Below are positions 11,678 through 24,717 of a DNA stretch of 64,000 bases, one piece after another. Within the stretch, counting starts at the first letter, position 1; every line of letters starts with the position of its first letter. The notes under the pieces were generated by a model. That model did not search any database and was not told where the DNA came from. It worked only from the letters and a program-made list of their open reading frames with translations. Origin of the DNA: Amyloporia xantha (taxonomy: Eukaryota > Basidiomycota > Agaricomycetes > Polyporales > Adustoporiaceae); NCBI GenBank assembly GCA_036971615.1, contig JAYKKR010000002.1:62001-126000 (forward strand). The letters are read 5' to 3'. Both the position numbers and the translations under genes were made by a program.

Positions 11678-14405
11678 AATGCCTGAGGGCTTTCGCATGT
11701 GTGGGGATGTGCGACGTACAATGCACGCTACCTGCACGATACGCTATTCAAGCAGACCTCGCAAGCAACCACGCTCGCGCAGCTGTCAGTCGAGGGTCGC
11801 CCTGGCATAGGCAGTGGTAGGGGAGTCGAAGTCAGCAGGAATATGGCAGGAGAGCCCGACGGCGCAGGCTCCGCTGACTGTACCAGCCCACCGAGCTCGG
11901 TCACTCTACTGCGCTAAGAATCTTGTGTCCGCCGGAAGATGCGCAAACGGTACATGGTCTGACCTCGATCACCCCTGCCTGTTGCACTCTGTCATCCTTT
12001 GATAGTGACCAGTCCCCACTCCTTCATATACGTTCCCTTGTCGCATATCCGGCATGGAAGGCCTGCTGTACATACCGTACGACACGGAGAAAGTGATGCT
12101 TCAATTCTTCTGATATAAAGGTAGCCTTCCGTGCGGCGTGGTATGTGCGACGGAATTGAGAACCGTTTTCTTGAGCAGATTGACGATGTTTCATGGCTGA
12201 ACGAGTGCCGGAGACCGCAAAACGCAGTCGGGTCGTATGTGAAAGTTATACGCCGAGGATCGGTTACAATCCAGTGACCTGAGCATCGCGTGAGCGGACA
12301 GATCCAGGAGCACGAGTATGATATTGCAGGAGGCGCTGCATGTACGGAACGACGCTAGCATGCGTACATGAAGCTAAGCGGGGAGAACAGCATGTACGTA
12401 CGTGCGTCACGGTCTCCCAGTCTGCGGGGACTCATGTAACGAGAAAGATGTAGGAGAGTCCACAATTCACGACGAGACAATGACAAAACTAGAAAAGAAC
12501 TAATAGCTAGATCAAGGTGTAAAAGTGGGTAGGCCAGGGCGGGAGAGTGAAAGAGCTGTAGGATGAAGAAGGAACGGTCGGGAGGTTTATAGGCATAGAA
12601 GAACGAAGACGTAGAATATGCAGCGATATGCTAGCTTCGGGCAATGGCGCTGACACAGAAGCGGCAGGTGTCGAGGGACGAGATCATGCATGGAGGCGTC
12701 GAGAGATTTAGCATGGCAGGTCCAGGGCGTGCAGATATGCAACAGATAATCATCAAGCTGGCGAATCCTCGAGGTTGATGAGTCTAGCTAGACGCGACCT
12801 GCACGGAACGAGAGGACACTGCGGCCTAGATAAGCCTCACTCTGGACGATGGCCACGACGACCGACACCCGTTGGTGGGACACGTGGTTCCCGATCACTG
12901 GCATGCCGATCGGGATGACGATGTTAGTCTAGGCATTTCTCCCTCTGTTAGCTGTTGTTTACGCTGCGATGCCACAGATGTACTCTGGAAGCCTCACTGG
13001 CTCTGTCGTTCCCGTGTTCTGCATAACACCAGCAGCCGCGAACGCCCCATTACCTGTATGCCAGCACTGTGTCTGATATCAGCTCCCTCTCTTAGCCTCC
13101 CTTCTGTGTCTGTCACTGGCAGCAACGTGCTCACATGTTGTTTCGAATCGTCTAACACCCCAGTCAAAAATTCGAGAACAATTCAGCCTGAAAACGATGA
13201 GCACCGCTCACTGGTCTCTTATTAAAGGCCGCCATTTTGGAATGAGCATGAGTAGCCACGCAAAGCTCGCTACGAATACTCAAACAGGCTGAGATCTTCA
13301 ACGCCGTCATAAACACAGGTCTGAAGCTCTCCGCTTTATCTTTTTCAATCGTCAGTGACATTGGTATCATCTTCTGGCTGGTTTGTTCCTCCAAACGTCT
13401 CTCACCGCTCTTTGGCGCCTTCTTTTTCTTCTCCTCGTCGGTATGTTTCCTACCTATTGGTACGCTCTATTTTTATCTGTCGCTGTATTCCTCATCTCAA
13501 GGCTGCCACGCAGCGGTCATTCTCTCAAAAGAAAACATCACATTTGGAAAGAGTGTACACACACAGCACGGTTGTATCCGCCGCAGTTGGTAGGCACGGG
13601 TCCAGATAAATCGGTGCCCCCCTATCCTACCAGCGCACATATGCTGCATATGTGCCTGAATTTCCCCGAGCGTGGCACGCCTGGCATCGTGTCGACCGCA
13701 TCTTAATTCCTCGCTTTGAATATTATGCCTCTCCACCCTCCAGAGCGCTTCGATTCCCAGAAGAGACCTCTTGATCCGTTATATTCTAGCAAATTGCTCG
13801 ACACGCAGCGGCACTACTCGTGTCCACAGTTTTCCCGAGCAGCGACTCGAGGCGGAGCGGCGTCCATCCTTCTCGAGATCAGATCTCTATTCGGCTGTCT
13901 TGGGCTGCGGCCTAGGGACGACGGGCATCCGCCGTACAAAGTACTGCATAGTTTCTGAGATCTGATGACATCCCCTGTATCCATCGTCATCGCCCGTATG
14001 ACTTGCAATCGTGAAACCACGTCTCCCATATTCTTGTATGCGATCCGTCCCTCTCGAGATAGTCCTCCGCATGATTGCTCCCGAATAACGAGCACCGCTT
14101 CCTCCAGCCGTTCATCTACTCCTCGTTCCCTAGAGTCATCGACATGGTGTGCGATTGTGGAGGCACTACCAGATACTGTGCCGTTCCGCGGCCTCCATTT
14201 CGTGCGTCCTGGTATCTCCGGCGACCTGTCTCTTCCGTCAGGCTTCGTGCTGGTCGTAGCTTTCTTGTATCTTTGGTGTGCTCGACATGTCGACATCTCT
14301 CTGAAGATCAGTCCCGTTCAGAACTGGTAGGACTGCGGTGCAGGACAGACGCGGGAACGCTTGAATGACTTGTAGGAGCGAGTCTGCACCCATATCCACT
14401 CATCG

Positions 14406-14417
14406 GGTATAAATACC
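14406..14417. promoter_or_regulatory. Palindromic TATA-like element, M3
   Basis: GGTATAAATACC is a perfect 12-bp palindrome. Gene-bearing monomers have an unrelated GAGTTAAAATTG-like sequence here, so the element is specific to gene-less monomers. Promoter function is only suggested. Confidence 0.35.
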
Positions 14418-14979
14418 AATGTCCGTACATTTGGCATCGTAAAGAAAATCGTACATATACGTAGCTATGATTCGCAGACTGTCAAACATGAAGTAAAAGT
14501 CCGTCGAAGATGAAAATTACGCCAGAAGTAACTACAGACACCCTAACAGATACTGTGAAACAAGTTTCATAAGGAACGAAGCTTCATACTTTACAGAGGA
14601 ACTGCCGAAGGACAGGAATAGATCAATCAGGAAAAGACAAACATACAGAGCAAACGAACGTGCACAAGACAATGGTTCCCTTTGTAGAAACGTAGGCGAG
14701 GCGGATAATGGCCGTCGTGATCTCCACTACACGGTTTCCCTCCGGGAGTAATTCCGTTCACCGGCCTGACAGCCATGCACTGTGTCGAGAAACCTTGTGG
14801 AGCATTTTCACTTCGATCCATCTGCAATGCGTGCATGATGTAGTTGGAAGTAACGCAGAGATCTCGTGAACGAAGTGGACTAATGTGCTGACAAAGATGT
14901 GAAAAGAAAAACAGAGCACGATGGCGGGACAGTTGAGAGGAGATCAGAAGTGTAGTGCACTGCCGAGGGGACTCCGAGT

Positions 14980-14998
14980 AGATCGACGGTGCAGTTCC
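14980..14998. other. Junction of F-box cassette absence, M3
   Basis: Sequence matching the 3' flank of the F-box gene (ACTCCGAGTAGATCGAC) meets sequence matching its far-upstream spacer (TTCCTCAGTCTTGC) through a few unmatched bases (GGTGCAG). The same junction recurs near 24,449, 33,900 and 49,480, which indicates one event copied by later amplification. Confidence 0.7.
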
Positions 14999-15033
14999 TC
15001 AGTCTTGCGCCCCTCGCTTTTTGTCAGGGAGAC

Positions 15034-15049
15034 ATGGCTATATCGCCAT
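15034..15049. other. Spacer hairpin, M3 (ATGGC/GCCAT)
   Basis: T:A version of the stem, the same as in M1, although this monomer has no F-box gene. Confidence 0.5.
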
Positions 15050-15200
15050 ATAGAAAACATTCTATGGATTCAACTCAGAATAAGCTCGAACATATGCGCA
15101 CCGATTTTCTCGAATAATAGTACCTGAATAAAGATACAGGAAATATGTCCGATGTTCGACTGTCGGTGCTCCGGATTCACGCTCACAGCACATAAGATTC

Positions 15201-15256
15201 CTAAGCGTAAGCTTTGAGAGTAATCAGCATAGCATAGCAGAGTCGCTAGTGCTTAC
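15201..15256 (-). other. Conserved intron-like element, M3 spacer
   Basis: 56 nt with donor CAG|GTAAGC, branch-like GCTGATTAC and acceptor CTTAG|GAATC on the minus strand. The adjacent upstream frame has a stop just before the donor here and in M5; in M7 and M10 that frame is open up to the donor. Confidence 0.45.
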
Positions 15257-18200
15257 CTGCAACAGCTGAAGCCCTTAGCGCGTGAGGACGAGAAGCGCAT
15301 TGTGAAGGCTACTGGCAGTCGTCATCAGACTTTGTAGGACTCTTGGAGACGGTGAGACAGATGGAGCCTCCGAGACGTTAACCTCTCTCCAAGACAATTT
15401 CGGAATCTGCCATCCGACGTAGCTGTAAACCGAGGGACATTCACGCATGAGCAGTGATGGGGAGTCGAACGTTCTGGCAGAAATATCGTAGGACGGTCGA
15501 GAGCGCGGACAACACCAACTCAAGCTCGGGCGCCACTCCACGCAGGCTAAGACCGGACAAGCGTTCGAAGCTGCGTACCCTTCGAAAGACTCTCATCGCA
15601 ATGATCGGTCATCCCTAGTAGAGCCGTCGTCACATGTCCAACAGTGAAAGCTTGTCGTATATGTCGCGAGGCACGGGAAGAATGACAGTCAGATTAGCGA
15701 CGGACATGAGAGGAGCGCAGAGCGACTACCGCGCGTGTCAATATGCACGATGGGATTGGAATGCGAGTGAGCTCATCCAGACCGTCAGTACTTCACGGTG
15801 GAACGACCGAACAACAAAAGGCGCAGATCGTGAGGTGAGTGCTATGGAACAGACGTATGCTGATGATCGGCCAGGTAGTGTGATCAGAGTGACGCGTAAC
15901 CGATAGAGACAGAAGTACGAGTTTGGGTTGGATTGGAAACAAATGGATTGTACAGGTTGCCGCATGCCCGACACGACATGGGGACACCAAGTCGAGAGGG
16001 AAAGGAACAGCGCGTCTGTGTATCGCAATCTCCTGGCCTCTGAAGGATTAGCAGAAGTCCCAGACAACGGAACATCACAACAAGGAGGCTACACAAACCA
16101 TGACAAGAGGGGTTACTAAATATGTAAGGCTAGGATATTGAAACACCGGCATGGATTCACCATGCCATGGTTATATCATGCTGTAGATACGACCAACCGG
16201 TAGGCGGGTCTAGCAGTAGTTGTGCTAGCCGGAGGCAAGAGTGGGAGAGCGATACGCCAGTTATAAAAGCAAGATAGAATAACGGCGGAGTCGGCAATAT
16301 AGAGCGGTAGTCTATAGGAGCAAATGCGAGTGAGCTTCAGAGCTAGCGCCGTGGCAGGAGAACTCGAGATGGCAGGGAGAACGGCCTCAGCGGGTTTGCA
16401 AGACGTAAATCGAGTCGGGTCCAAGTCCGTACCATATGCAAGCGGGAGATGATGAAACTGACGAGTCAACGACTTATCATGAGTAACCAGCGGCCAGACT
16501 GGGTGGCACTGGTGTCGGCCAACGCCCACGACGACCGACACCCGTCGGCGGGGCACGTGATCCCCGATCGCCCAACGATGACGTTCAAGTTCGCGTCGGG
16601 AGGCTTCATGGTCAAGACCCGCCTGAGTCGAGACGGTCCTCTGCCTGTCCCAGGCCGTGCGCAGTGCCAGCGTCGACCAGTCACTAGTCAGCACCACTGG
16701 CCTTACACACAGCAAACCCCCTCGACTCCGTCACGCTACTGCCTTAGCCATCCCTGCGTCTTTGTCAACAATATGCGACTCTCGCTTTGCAGCGTCGCTT
16801 GTACTAGTCGTCCAACAAGAACTCGACCTGATAATCATACCTACGGTTATCGTACTCGTACTCGACCGAGGTGCTCCATCAGACACCGCTAGGAATACAA
16901 GGGCAATTCGTTCAACGTTGTCGCACCGAACGCCACGAAGCTGTCCACTTTCTTTAGTCTGTTAACGGGGATGGTCATCATTTCATTCTCTTGCTGGAAT
17001 GTTCCTCCAGGGTTAGGATCCGTGCAACCCACTATACAACGGCCCCATTTACCTGTGGGTATGTCTACTCTTTTCGGGTATATTTTCTTTGAACAGGCAC
17101 ACATAACGAAGGCGCACAATGAGTGACCGCTCTTTCAGAAGACATTACGTTTCGAATAAGCGGAATATGATGGTACACTCACCGCAGTGTTGATTCGGAC
17201 GTCGATAGGCTCAAGGGAAGATAGATCAGGAACGAAACCTCAGGTGCTCTGCGTTCCAAGTTGCATCCACAGTATTACTCTTGATCTCGGTGAGAGTTTA
17301 CTCCTGCTGTCATATCCCCACTCCTCAAGTTTTCAAATACTACGATCTATAGCAGAGGAAGACTCGCACGAGAGCATGGGTTCCCCTACACGATTTACTA
17401 TTTCCATATGAATCGCTCAGTTCGCGTTGCTCATCGTGTGTGTCGTCCGCCAGGTCAGCGACTCCGAAGCCCTGGGATCGCGCGCACTCATCTTTATGGT
17501 TACCTGCAGGCTACTCTGCTACATCCCTGGCACAGCGCGCTTTTGCCACCGGAGCACTGCATCAAATCCAGACCATGACATGCTATGCTTCCTTCCATAT
17601 CCATCGCTGTTGCGCCTCCCATGTTAAGTACTGTGGTCGATTCGCCTGTCTCGATGACGGGAAATGGTCCTCGTAGTAGCTGCCCTGATTGCTGCTAGAT
17701 GACGAGCTCTAGATCCTTCAGCCGTCCGCTAGGCCGCTCCTCGTCGCAGACTATTTTATATATGTCCGCACAGTCCAGGTGCTTGTTATTGTATCTCTTG
17801 CCGTCTCTCGTGGCTGTCTCTTTTGCGGGGGCTGCAGCATTTGTATCGATCGCGCCCTGCGTGCGTATTTCTGACATGTTGATATCCCTCTCAGGATCAT
17901 TGGATGATCAGGGCTTGCAGGACTCGAGGCAGGTTAGACACGAGCGAACTCGATAAAATAACACGTAGGCGTCAGTCTGTACACATACATATCCACTCAT
18001 CGAGTTAAAATTGCGATCTCCGTACACTCTGAATCGGACAGTATCTCGTACTTGTACATAACGGAGAACTACCAACGGCCAAACTCAAAACAAAAGTTGT
18101 TGGTAGACGAAAATCATGTCAGATAACCAGACACCCGACTAAACACTTGTGGAACGAGTCTCACTGGGAACGGAGCTTACAGAAGAACAGCCTAACGACG

Positions 18201-18677
18201 AGAATAGATCAACGAGAAAAAAACATACGGAGCGAGTAAAAGTGCACAAGACAACAAGTTCCATTCATAGAAAAGCGGGAAAGGAGGACGATGGCCGTCG
18301 CGATCTCGACACAGTTTCCCTACTGAAGGAGTATCGCTGTTCGCTACCTCGACGAGCATGGACGGTGTCGAGAAGCCTTGATGAGCATTGCCACGTCATT
18401 CCATCTGTAATCCGTGCGGCACGTCATGCTTTAGTTGGAAGTGACGCAGGAAGCTTGTGAACGGATCGGACTGATCGAATGTCTGAAATGTGAAAAGAAA
18501 AACAGAGCGCGAAGGCGGAACGGTTGAGAAATGATTGGAAATGATGTGTGGGGACTCCGAGTAGATCGACCGGAGGATCGCAGCCCAGGTCTGGGGTATG
18601 GTTACAAAGGAGATTGTAGAGCATCGACCTGCTCGTTTGGTCCAGAAATCTGTGGAATAGGTGTGACCGGAACTTCG

Positions 18678-19971
18678 TCAATTTCCAGCCTGGCAGGGAT
18701 GAAATGCAAACTGTAAATCAGCCAGATCAATACTGTGAGGATTGAAAACGCACCGCAAAATGCCTCGCTCACACAGCCGAGGCATGTGGGACGTCACCTG
18801 CGGCCACAATTCCCGTGCCCGAGCTTCGTGTATAGGACTAAACCGAAATTCCAAATTAAGTATAACCTCTTGAAGGTTTGAAAAAATAGGGAGAGAAGAC
18901 AGAACGTCATCCAGCCGGGCACAGCAGTTTGATCCAATTCTGGCCACAGTCATATCCGCCGGTGATAAATGTTTCATATAGAAGTTGATCTCCACTGTCT
19001 TGATGGTATCGGATGTGACTTGAGAGAGACACTGAAATAGGGAGTCGTAGTTAGTACTTTCGCAAGCGTTGGATTGATACAGGATGAGCGTTTGAAGTCT
19101 TGAACTAGGAACAAGGCTGAGACAGACTGCATGAGGAAGTAAATCAGGGATCAACATCGTTCCGTCAATAGAAGGATAGGGACGCACAGTGTTCTGCCCC
19201 TTCAGCAATCTGATCGTTTACGTGTTCCATATCAAAGTACAAACCCAATGTATTCAGTGACGTGCCCGCAGCATCCACCAATGTCTGTGCATGTACGGGA
19301 GGTTCAATATGATAATACTCCAAATGCAGTTCATGCAAGCGGGGAACGACACCAGCAGCGAGCAAGAGGTTCGCAATGCCAGTCATTGAGGCCCCAATCC
19401 CGACTAACCCCAACCCCGCTATCCCCTCCGGCCACTTTGCAAATGCCGGACGAGCAGCCCCATGCTCCGGGAAGGACAGATTGTGGCAGTAGAGCTGTTT
19501 GAGATTTGGGAAACAGCAGATGAGCCGACGTAGCGTGGTGATCGACGGGAAGCTGATAAAATGGAGCCTGAGGTCTGTGATTGTAGAGAAGGCCGAGAGA
19601 TAGAGGAAGATGCGCGGTGCCATGTCACAAGCGCGCCATTCAGCATTCATTATCCACAGCGCATTCACCCGCGTCCATCGGCCTGCTAACATCGCAGCGA
19701 ACGTGCTCAGATGAGGGATCGGCTGATGTTCACCTAATCTGCTGCCGCCAAATACAGACACTCTCGATGGCCCCTTCCACAGATTTCGAATATCCTGTGC
19801 GGCCTGCACAACCTCGTCTCGGTTGTCGAAGGTCATCTCGCTGGGCAGGTTATGCCGGCTTCTGGGTTCCCACGATTTGCAGACTAGCATGCATGTCACC
19901 AGCGTACTGTAGTCATTCTCTAGGCAATCGATGACGGAGTCCCAGATTTCGGGGGGAAGGATTGGCAACAT
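18678..19971 (-). CDS. F3: F-box and LRR-like protein
   Basis: The coding sequence is 19,971-19,188 joined to 19,126-18,678 (410 aa). Residues 4-34 carry the F-box. LRR-like strands lie near residues 103-109, 132-138, 158-164, 185-191, 212-219 and 240-250, and more follow in exon 2. Retaining the 61-nt intron would end the protein at a TGA a few codons past the donor. The 5'UTR intron is 19,977-20,087. F3 differs from F4 at only a few residues because of the recent block duplication, but differs from F1, F2 and F5-F7 mainly at strand surface positions. The predicted role is substrate receptor of an SCF ubiquitin ligase; no target can be read from the sequence. Confidence 0.85.
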
Positions 19972-20344
19972 AACGACTGCCGATTTGACTGGTGTTTCGA
20001 GACCGGAATGGACAAATGAGGATGAATGAGAACCTATATGACCCCCATTGAAGTCGATCGAGCAATACTTAAGTAGTTCGGACTTACGATGGATAGCAGG
20101 TAGACTTCTGAATACCCGCAGTTGCAAAGGACTGCACGGCGATCCTGAATCAGCGGGCTGAGATCGTTCGCTAGCAATGACAACGGCGGCGGGAACCTGG
20201 AGTTGTGAGGAAGTGGTGGTGGGTGAATCTTTAAGGGAGAATGTAAACCAGATGCCAGATGGAGTGTGGTAGTGCGGTACCGTAGATGCAGGAGGAGAGT
20301 GAAGATGCGGGGATGCGGGGGGAGGATGCGGCCCACATGCAGGT

Positions 20345-20353
20345 CTATATAAG
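20345..20353 (-). promoter_or_regulatory. TATA box candidate for F3
   Basis: CTTATATAG on the minus strand, about 375 bp upstream of the ATG including the UTR intron. Confidence 0.5.
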
Positions 20354-20926
20354 CTCGGGCCACTTCGACATTGCCTCGAGGCAAGAGGCGCACAGGGGCA
20401 GTGGGGATCTGTACTCGTCGATCGAGCCTATCAAGATACAGCCTCAGCGCTCGGTTCTCCGAACCCCGTGGTCGTTAATTATGAGAGGCGCGGTGCTAGG
20501 CTCCGCATAGGTCCGACCACTAACACAGCATCCCGTCACCTGCCCGGTAACTCTTGAGCTGTGAAATTCCTCGAATTAGCATTTCGATCGTCAACGCGCT
20601 CATCCCCTGTGTGAAGCACAGACTAACGCATTCTTGCCCCACATATCACATCCGGCTGCCTTATGACAAAGAGCTCTCGCTTCAATGACCACAGCTGCCC
20701 CATCGGCTACCGAAAATGCATACAGCCTGACCGAACAACACTCCGCCTCATCTACTGACCAACGGAAATCAGTCTTTGAATGTTTGTCTCCCCAACTCCA
20801 AGAGCTCTCGCATCAACGCAATGCTGACACGACGATGTGGCGAGTCGTTGACATCTGGAGTGCCTTTCGCAGCCATCGCGCACTGACTTCACGTTCATCG
20901 ATCGTCTCATCTTCGATAGAGGAGAC

Positions 20927-20942
20927 ACGGCTATGTCGCCGT
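20927..20942. other. Spacer hairpin, M4 (ACGGC/GCCGT)
   Basis: C:G version of the stem with loop TATGTC; the one base change relative to M2 falls in the loop. Confidence 0.5.
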
Positions 20943-21115
20943 ATGGATGTTTTATGGATTCAATTATGAGGAAGACCGAACGTACACGCACCAATCGTCA
21001 CGTATGTTATGAACCACGCCACCTACGTACCTCGACTCGGTGAATGTGTCCCTGTACCAAGTTCAAGGTATATATAGATCTTCCCGTCGGCCACACGCAT
21101 CCCATTTGAAGAATC

Positions 21116-21175
21116 CTGAGAACAAAGTTCAGTGGTGTATCGGCATACATGCCAGAGTCGACAGTGCATACTCAC
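21116..21175 (-). other. Conserved intron-like element, M4 spacer
   Basis: 60 nt, GTGAGT to TCTCAG, with a CACTGAAC branch-like site. Confidence 0.45.
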
Positions 21176-23867
21176 AACGGCTGGGGACCTTCGCTTGTGT
21201 GAGGATGTGCAACGTACAATGCACGCTACCTGCACGATACACTACTCAAGCAGACCTCGCAATTAACCACGCTCGTGCAGCTGTCAGTCGAGGATCGTCC
21301 CGACATAGGTAGTGGTAGCAGAGTCGAAGTTAGCAGAACTATGGCAGGATAGCCCGACGGCGCAGACTCCGCTGACTGTACCAACCCACTGAGCTCGGTC
21401 GCTTTACCGCGCTAAGAACGTCGTGCCCGCCGGAAGCTGCGTAAACGGCACATGGTCTGACCTTGATCAGCTCTGCCTGCTGCACTCCGTCATCGTGTGA
21501 TAGTGACCAGTCCCCACTCCTTCATATACGTTCCCTTGTCGCATATCCAGCATGGAAGGCCTGTTGTACATGCCGTACAACACGGAGTAAACGACACTTC
21601 AATTGGCTGCTGATATAAAGGTCGCCTTCCGTGCGCTGTGATATGTACGATGGGATTCAGAACCGTTTTTGTGAGCAGATTTACAGTGTTTCGCGGCTGA
21701 ACGAGTGCCGGAGACCGCAAAACGCAGTCGGGTCGTATGCGGAAGTTATACGCCGATGATCGGTTACGACCCAGTGACCTGAGCATCGCGGGAGCGGATA
21801 GATCCAGGAGCACGCGTATGACATTTCAGGAGACGCTGCATGTACAGAACGACACTGGCATGCGGACATAAAGCTAAGAGGGAGAACGGCATGTACGTAC
21901 GTAGGTCATGGGCTCCTAGTCTGCGGGCGCATACAGCGAGGAAGATGTGGGACAGTCCACAGTTCACGACGATATGTTGAGAAGACTAGAAAAGAACCAA
22001 CAGCTAGATCAAGGTATGAAGGTGGGTAGGCCAGAGCGGGAGAACGAAAGAGCTGTAGGATAAAGAAGGAACGGTCGGGAGATCTATAGGCATAGAAGAA
22101 TGAAAATGTAGAATATGCAGCGATATGATAGCTTCTAGCGATGGCGCTGACGCAGAAGCGGCCGGCGTCGAGGTACGAGATGGTTCATGGAGGCGTCAAG
22201 AGATTTAGCACAGGTGCAGGGCGTGCTGATAAGCAACAGACGATCATCAAGCTGGCGAGTCCTCTAGGTAGATCTAGCTAGACATGACCTGCAGCCTAAG
22301 CCTCACACTGGACGATGTCCACGACGCCCGACGCCCGTTGGTGGGACACGTGGTCCCCGATCACTGGCATGCCGATCGGGTCGATGATGTTGGGCATTTC
22401 TCCCTCGACTGTTAGCTGTTTTTCACGCTGTGATGCCACAGACGTACTCTGGAAGCTTCACTGGCTCTGTCCTTCCCGTGTTCTGAATAACACCATAATA
22501 TCAGCAGCCCCGAACGCGCCATTACCTGTACGTCAGCACCAGTGTGTCTGATATCAGCTCCCTCTCTTAGTAGCCTCCCTTCCGTGTCTGTCGGCAATCT
22601 GCACCCATGCTATTTCACATCGTCTTATCCCAGTCGATTATTCAAGAAAAACTCAATCTGAAAATGATGACTAACGCTCACTGGAATTTTATTAAAGGCC
22701 GCCGTATTATAATGAGCGTGAGTAGCCACGCAAAGCTTGCTAAGAATACTCGAGCAGGCTGAGACCTTCAACGCCGTCATGCCCACAGGCCTGAAGCTCT
22801 CCGCTTTATCTTTTTCAATCGTCAGTGACATTGGTATCATCTTCTGGCTGGTTTGTTCCTCCAAACGTCTCTCACCGCTCTTTGGCGCCTTCTTTTTCTT
22901 CTCCTCGTCGGTATGTTTCCTACGTATTGGTACGCTATATTTTTATCTGTCGCTGTATTCATCACCTAAAGGCTGCCACGCAGCGGTCATTCTCTCATAA
23001 GAAAACATCACGTTTGGAAAGAGTGTACACACACAGCACGGTTGTATCCGCCGCAGTTGGTAGGCACGGGTCCAGATATATCGGTACCCCCCTATGCTAC
23101 CAGCTGCGCATACACTGCATATGTGCCTGAATTTCCCCGAACGCGGCACGTCTGGCATCGCGCTGACCACATCTTCAGTCCTCGCTTTACATACTCTGCC
23201 TCTCCACCCTACAGAGCGCTGCCAGTGCGATCCTCAGAAGAGTCATCCTTCTCGATGTGTTATATTCCAGCGAATTTCTCGACGCGTAGCGTCACTACTC
23301 GTGTGTAGTCTGCTAGGTCAGCGACTCGAGTCAGAACTTTGTCCATCTCCAATCCGGCTGTCTTGGGCTGCGGCCTAGGAACGACACGCATCCGCCGTAC
23401 AAAGTACTGCATAGGTTCTGAGATCTGACGGCATACCCTGTATCCATCGTCATCGCCCGTATGACTTGCAATCGGAAAACCACGTCTCCCTATTCTTGTA
23501 TGCGATCCGTCCCTCTCGAGACAGTCCTCCCCATGATTGCTCCCGAATAACGAGGACCGCATCCTCCAGCCGTTCATCTACTCCTCTTTCCCTAGAGTCA
23601 TCGACATGGTGTGCAATTGTGGAGGCACTACCAGATACTGTGCCGTTCCGCGGCCTCCATTTTGTGCGTCCTGGTATCTTCGGCGACCTGTCTCTTCTGC
23701 CAGGCTTCATGCTGGTCGTAGCTTTCTTGTATCTTGGGTGTTTCTGACATGTCGACATCTCTGTGAAGATCAGTCCCGTTCAGAACTGGTAGGACTGCGG
23801 TGCAGGACAGACGCGGGAACGCTTGAATGACTTGTAGGAGCGAGTCTGCACCCATATCCACTCATCG

Positions 23868-23879
23868 GGTATAAATACC
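23868..23879. promoter_or_regulatory. Palindromic TATA-like element, M5
   Basis: GGTATAAATACC, as in the other gene-less monomers. Confidence 0.35.
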
Positions 23880-24494
23880 AATGTCCGTACATTTGGCATC
23901 GTAAAGAAAATCGTACATGTACGTAGCTATGATTCGCAGACTGTCAAACATGAAGTAAAAGTCCGTCGAAGATGAAAATTACGCCAGAAGTAACTACAGA
24001 CACCCTAACAGATACTGTGAAACAAGTTTCATAAGGAACGAAGCTTCATACTTTACAGAGGAACTGCCGAAGGACAGGAATAGATCAATCAGGAAAAGAC
24101 AAACGTACAGAGCAAACGAACGTGCACCAGACAATGGTTCCCTTTGTAGAAACGTAGGCGAGGCGGATAATGGCCGTCGTGATCTCCACTACACGGTTTC
24201 TCTCCGGGAGCAATTCCGTTCACCGGCCTGACAGCCATGCACGGTGTCGAGAAACTTTGTGGAGCATTTTCACTTCGATCCATCTGCAATGCGTGCATGG
24301 TGTAGTTGGAAGTAACGCAGAGATCTCGTGAACGAAGTGGACTAATGTGCTGACAAAGATGTGAAAAGAAAAACAGAGCACGATGGCGGGACAGTTGAGA
24401 GGAGATCAGAAGTGTAGTGCACTGCCGAGGGACTCCGAGTAGATCGACGGTGCAGTTCCTCAGTCTTGCGCCCCTCGCTTTTTGTCAGGGAGAC

Positions 24495-24510
24495 ATGGCT
24501 ATATCGCCAT
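24495..24510. other. Spacer hairpin, M5 (ATGGC/GCCAT)
   Basis: T:A version of the stem, identical to M3. Confidence 0.5.
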
Positions 24511-24661
24511 ATAGAAAACATTCTATGGATTCAACTCAGAATAAGCTCGAACATATGCGCACCGATTTTCTCGAATAATAGTACCTGAATAAAGATACAG
24601 GAAATATGTCCGATGTTCGACTGTCGGTGCTCCGGATTCACGCTCACAGCACATAAGATTC

Positions 24662-24717
24662 CTAAGCGTAAGCTTTGAGAGTAATCAGCATAGCATAGCA
24701 GAGTCGCTAGTGCTTAC
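24662..24717 (-). other. Conserved intron-like element, M5 spacer
   Basis: 56 nt, GTAAGC to CTTAG, identical to M3. Confidence 0.45.

Larger units (their letters stand above)
6918..12880. repeat. M2: array monomer with F-box gene, H-type spacer
   Basis: The monomer is 5963 bp long. The left spacer (6918-9096) starts with the variant that follows G-type monomers and is closest to the start of M9 and to M12 around the transposon. Gene F2 follows on the minus strand, then an H-type spacer (10,597-12,880) with a TATA box, hairpin, intron-like element and GATATAAAGG sequence. Short reading frames in the spacers are not conserved between monomers. Confidence 0.85.
12881..16553. repeat. M3: array monomer lacking the F-box gene
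   Basis: The monomer is 3673 bp long. It aligns with the spacers of gene-bearing monomers on both sides, but sequence from the 3' flank of the F-box gene (to about 14,987) joins directly to sequence found about 900 bp upstream of the F-box start (from about 14,994, TTCCTCAGTC). About 2.4 kb including gene, promoter and leader is missing. The longest minus-strand frame (13,814-14,296) is broken in M5, M7 and M10, so I do not call a gene. Confidence 0.85.
16554..22346. repeat. M4: array monomer with F-box gene, H-type spacer
   Basis: The monomer is 5793 bp long. With M5 it forms a 9.45-kb block repeated almost base for base as M6+M7. One local difference at about 16,609-16,625 (CTTCATGGTCAAGACCCG against CTTTCGTCAAGACGCG in M6) breaks a short frame that stays open in M6. 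Contents are gene F3 on the minus strand and spacers with a TATA box, hairpin and intron-like element. Confidence 0.85.

Noticed and set aside
13814..14296. 160-aa minus-strand frame in M3
   Set aside because: The same region is frameshifted in M5, M7 and M10, so it is not maintained as protein.
16889..17119. 76-aa minus-strand frame (also 1372-1590 and 26350-26580)
   Set aside because: It is open only in closely related copies, deleted in M11 and altered in M8. It may be a relic of an older gene but cannot be supported.
18678..19208. Second frame of each F-box gene as a separate gene or a frameshift
   Set aside because: A conserved 61-nt intron with matching phase joins the two frames in all copies, and the joined strand pattern continues the LRR region.
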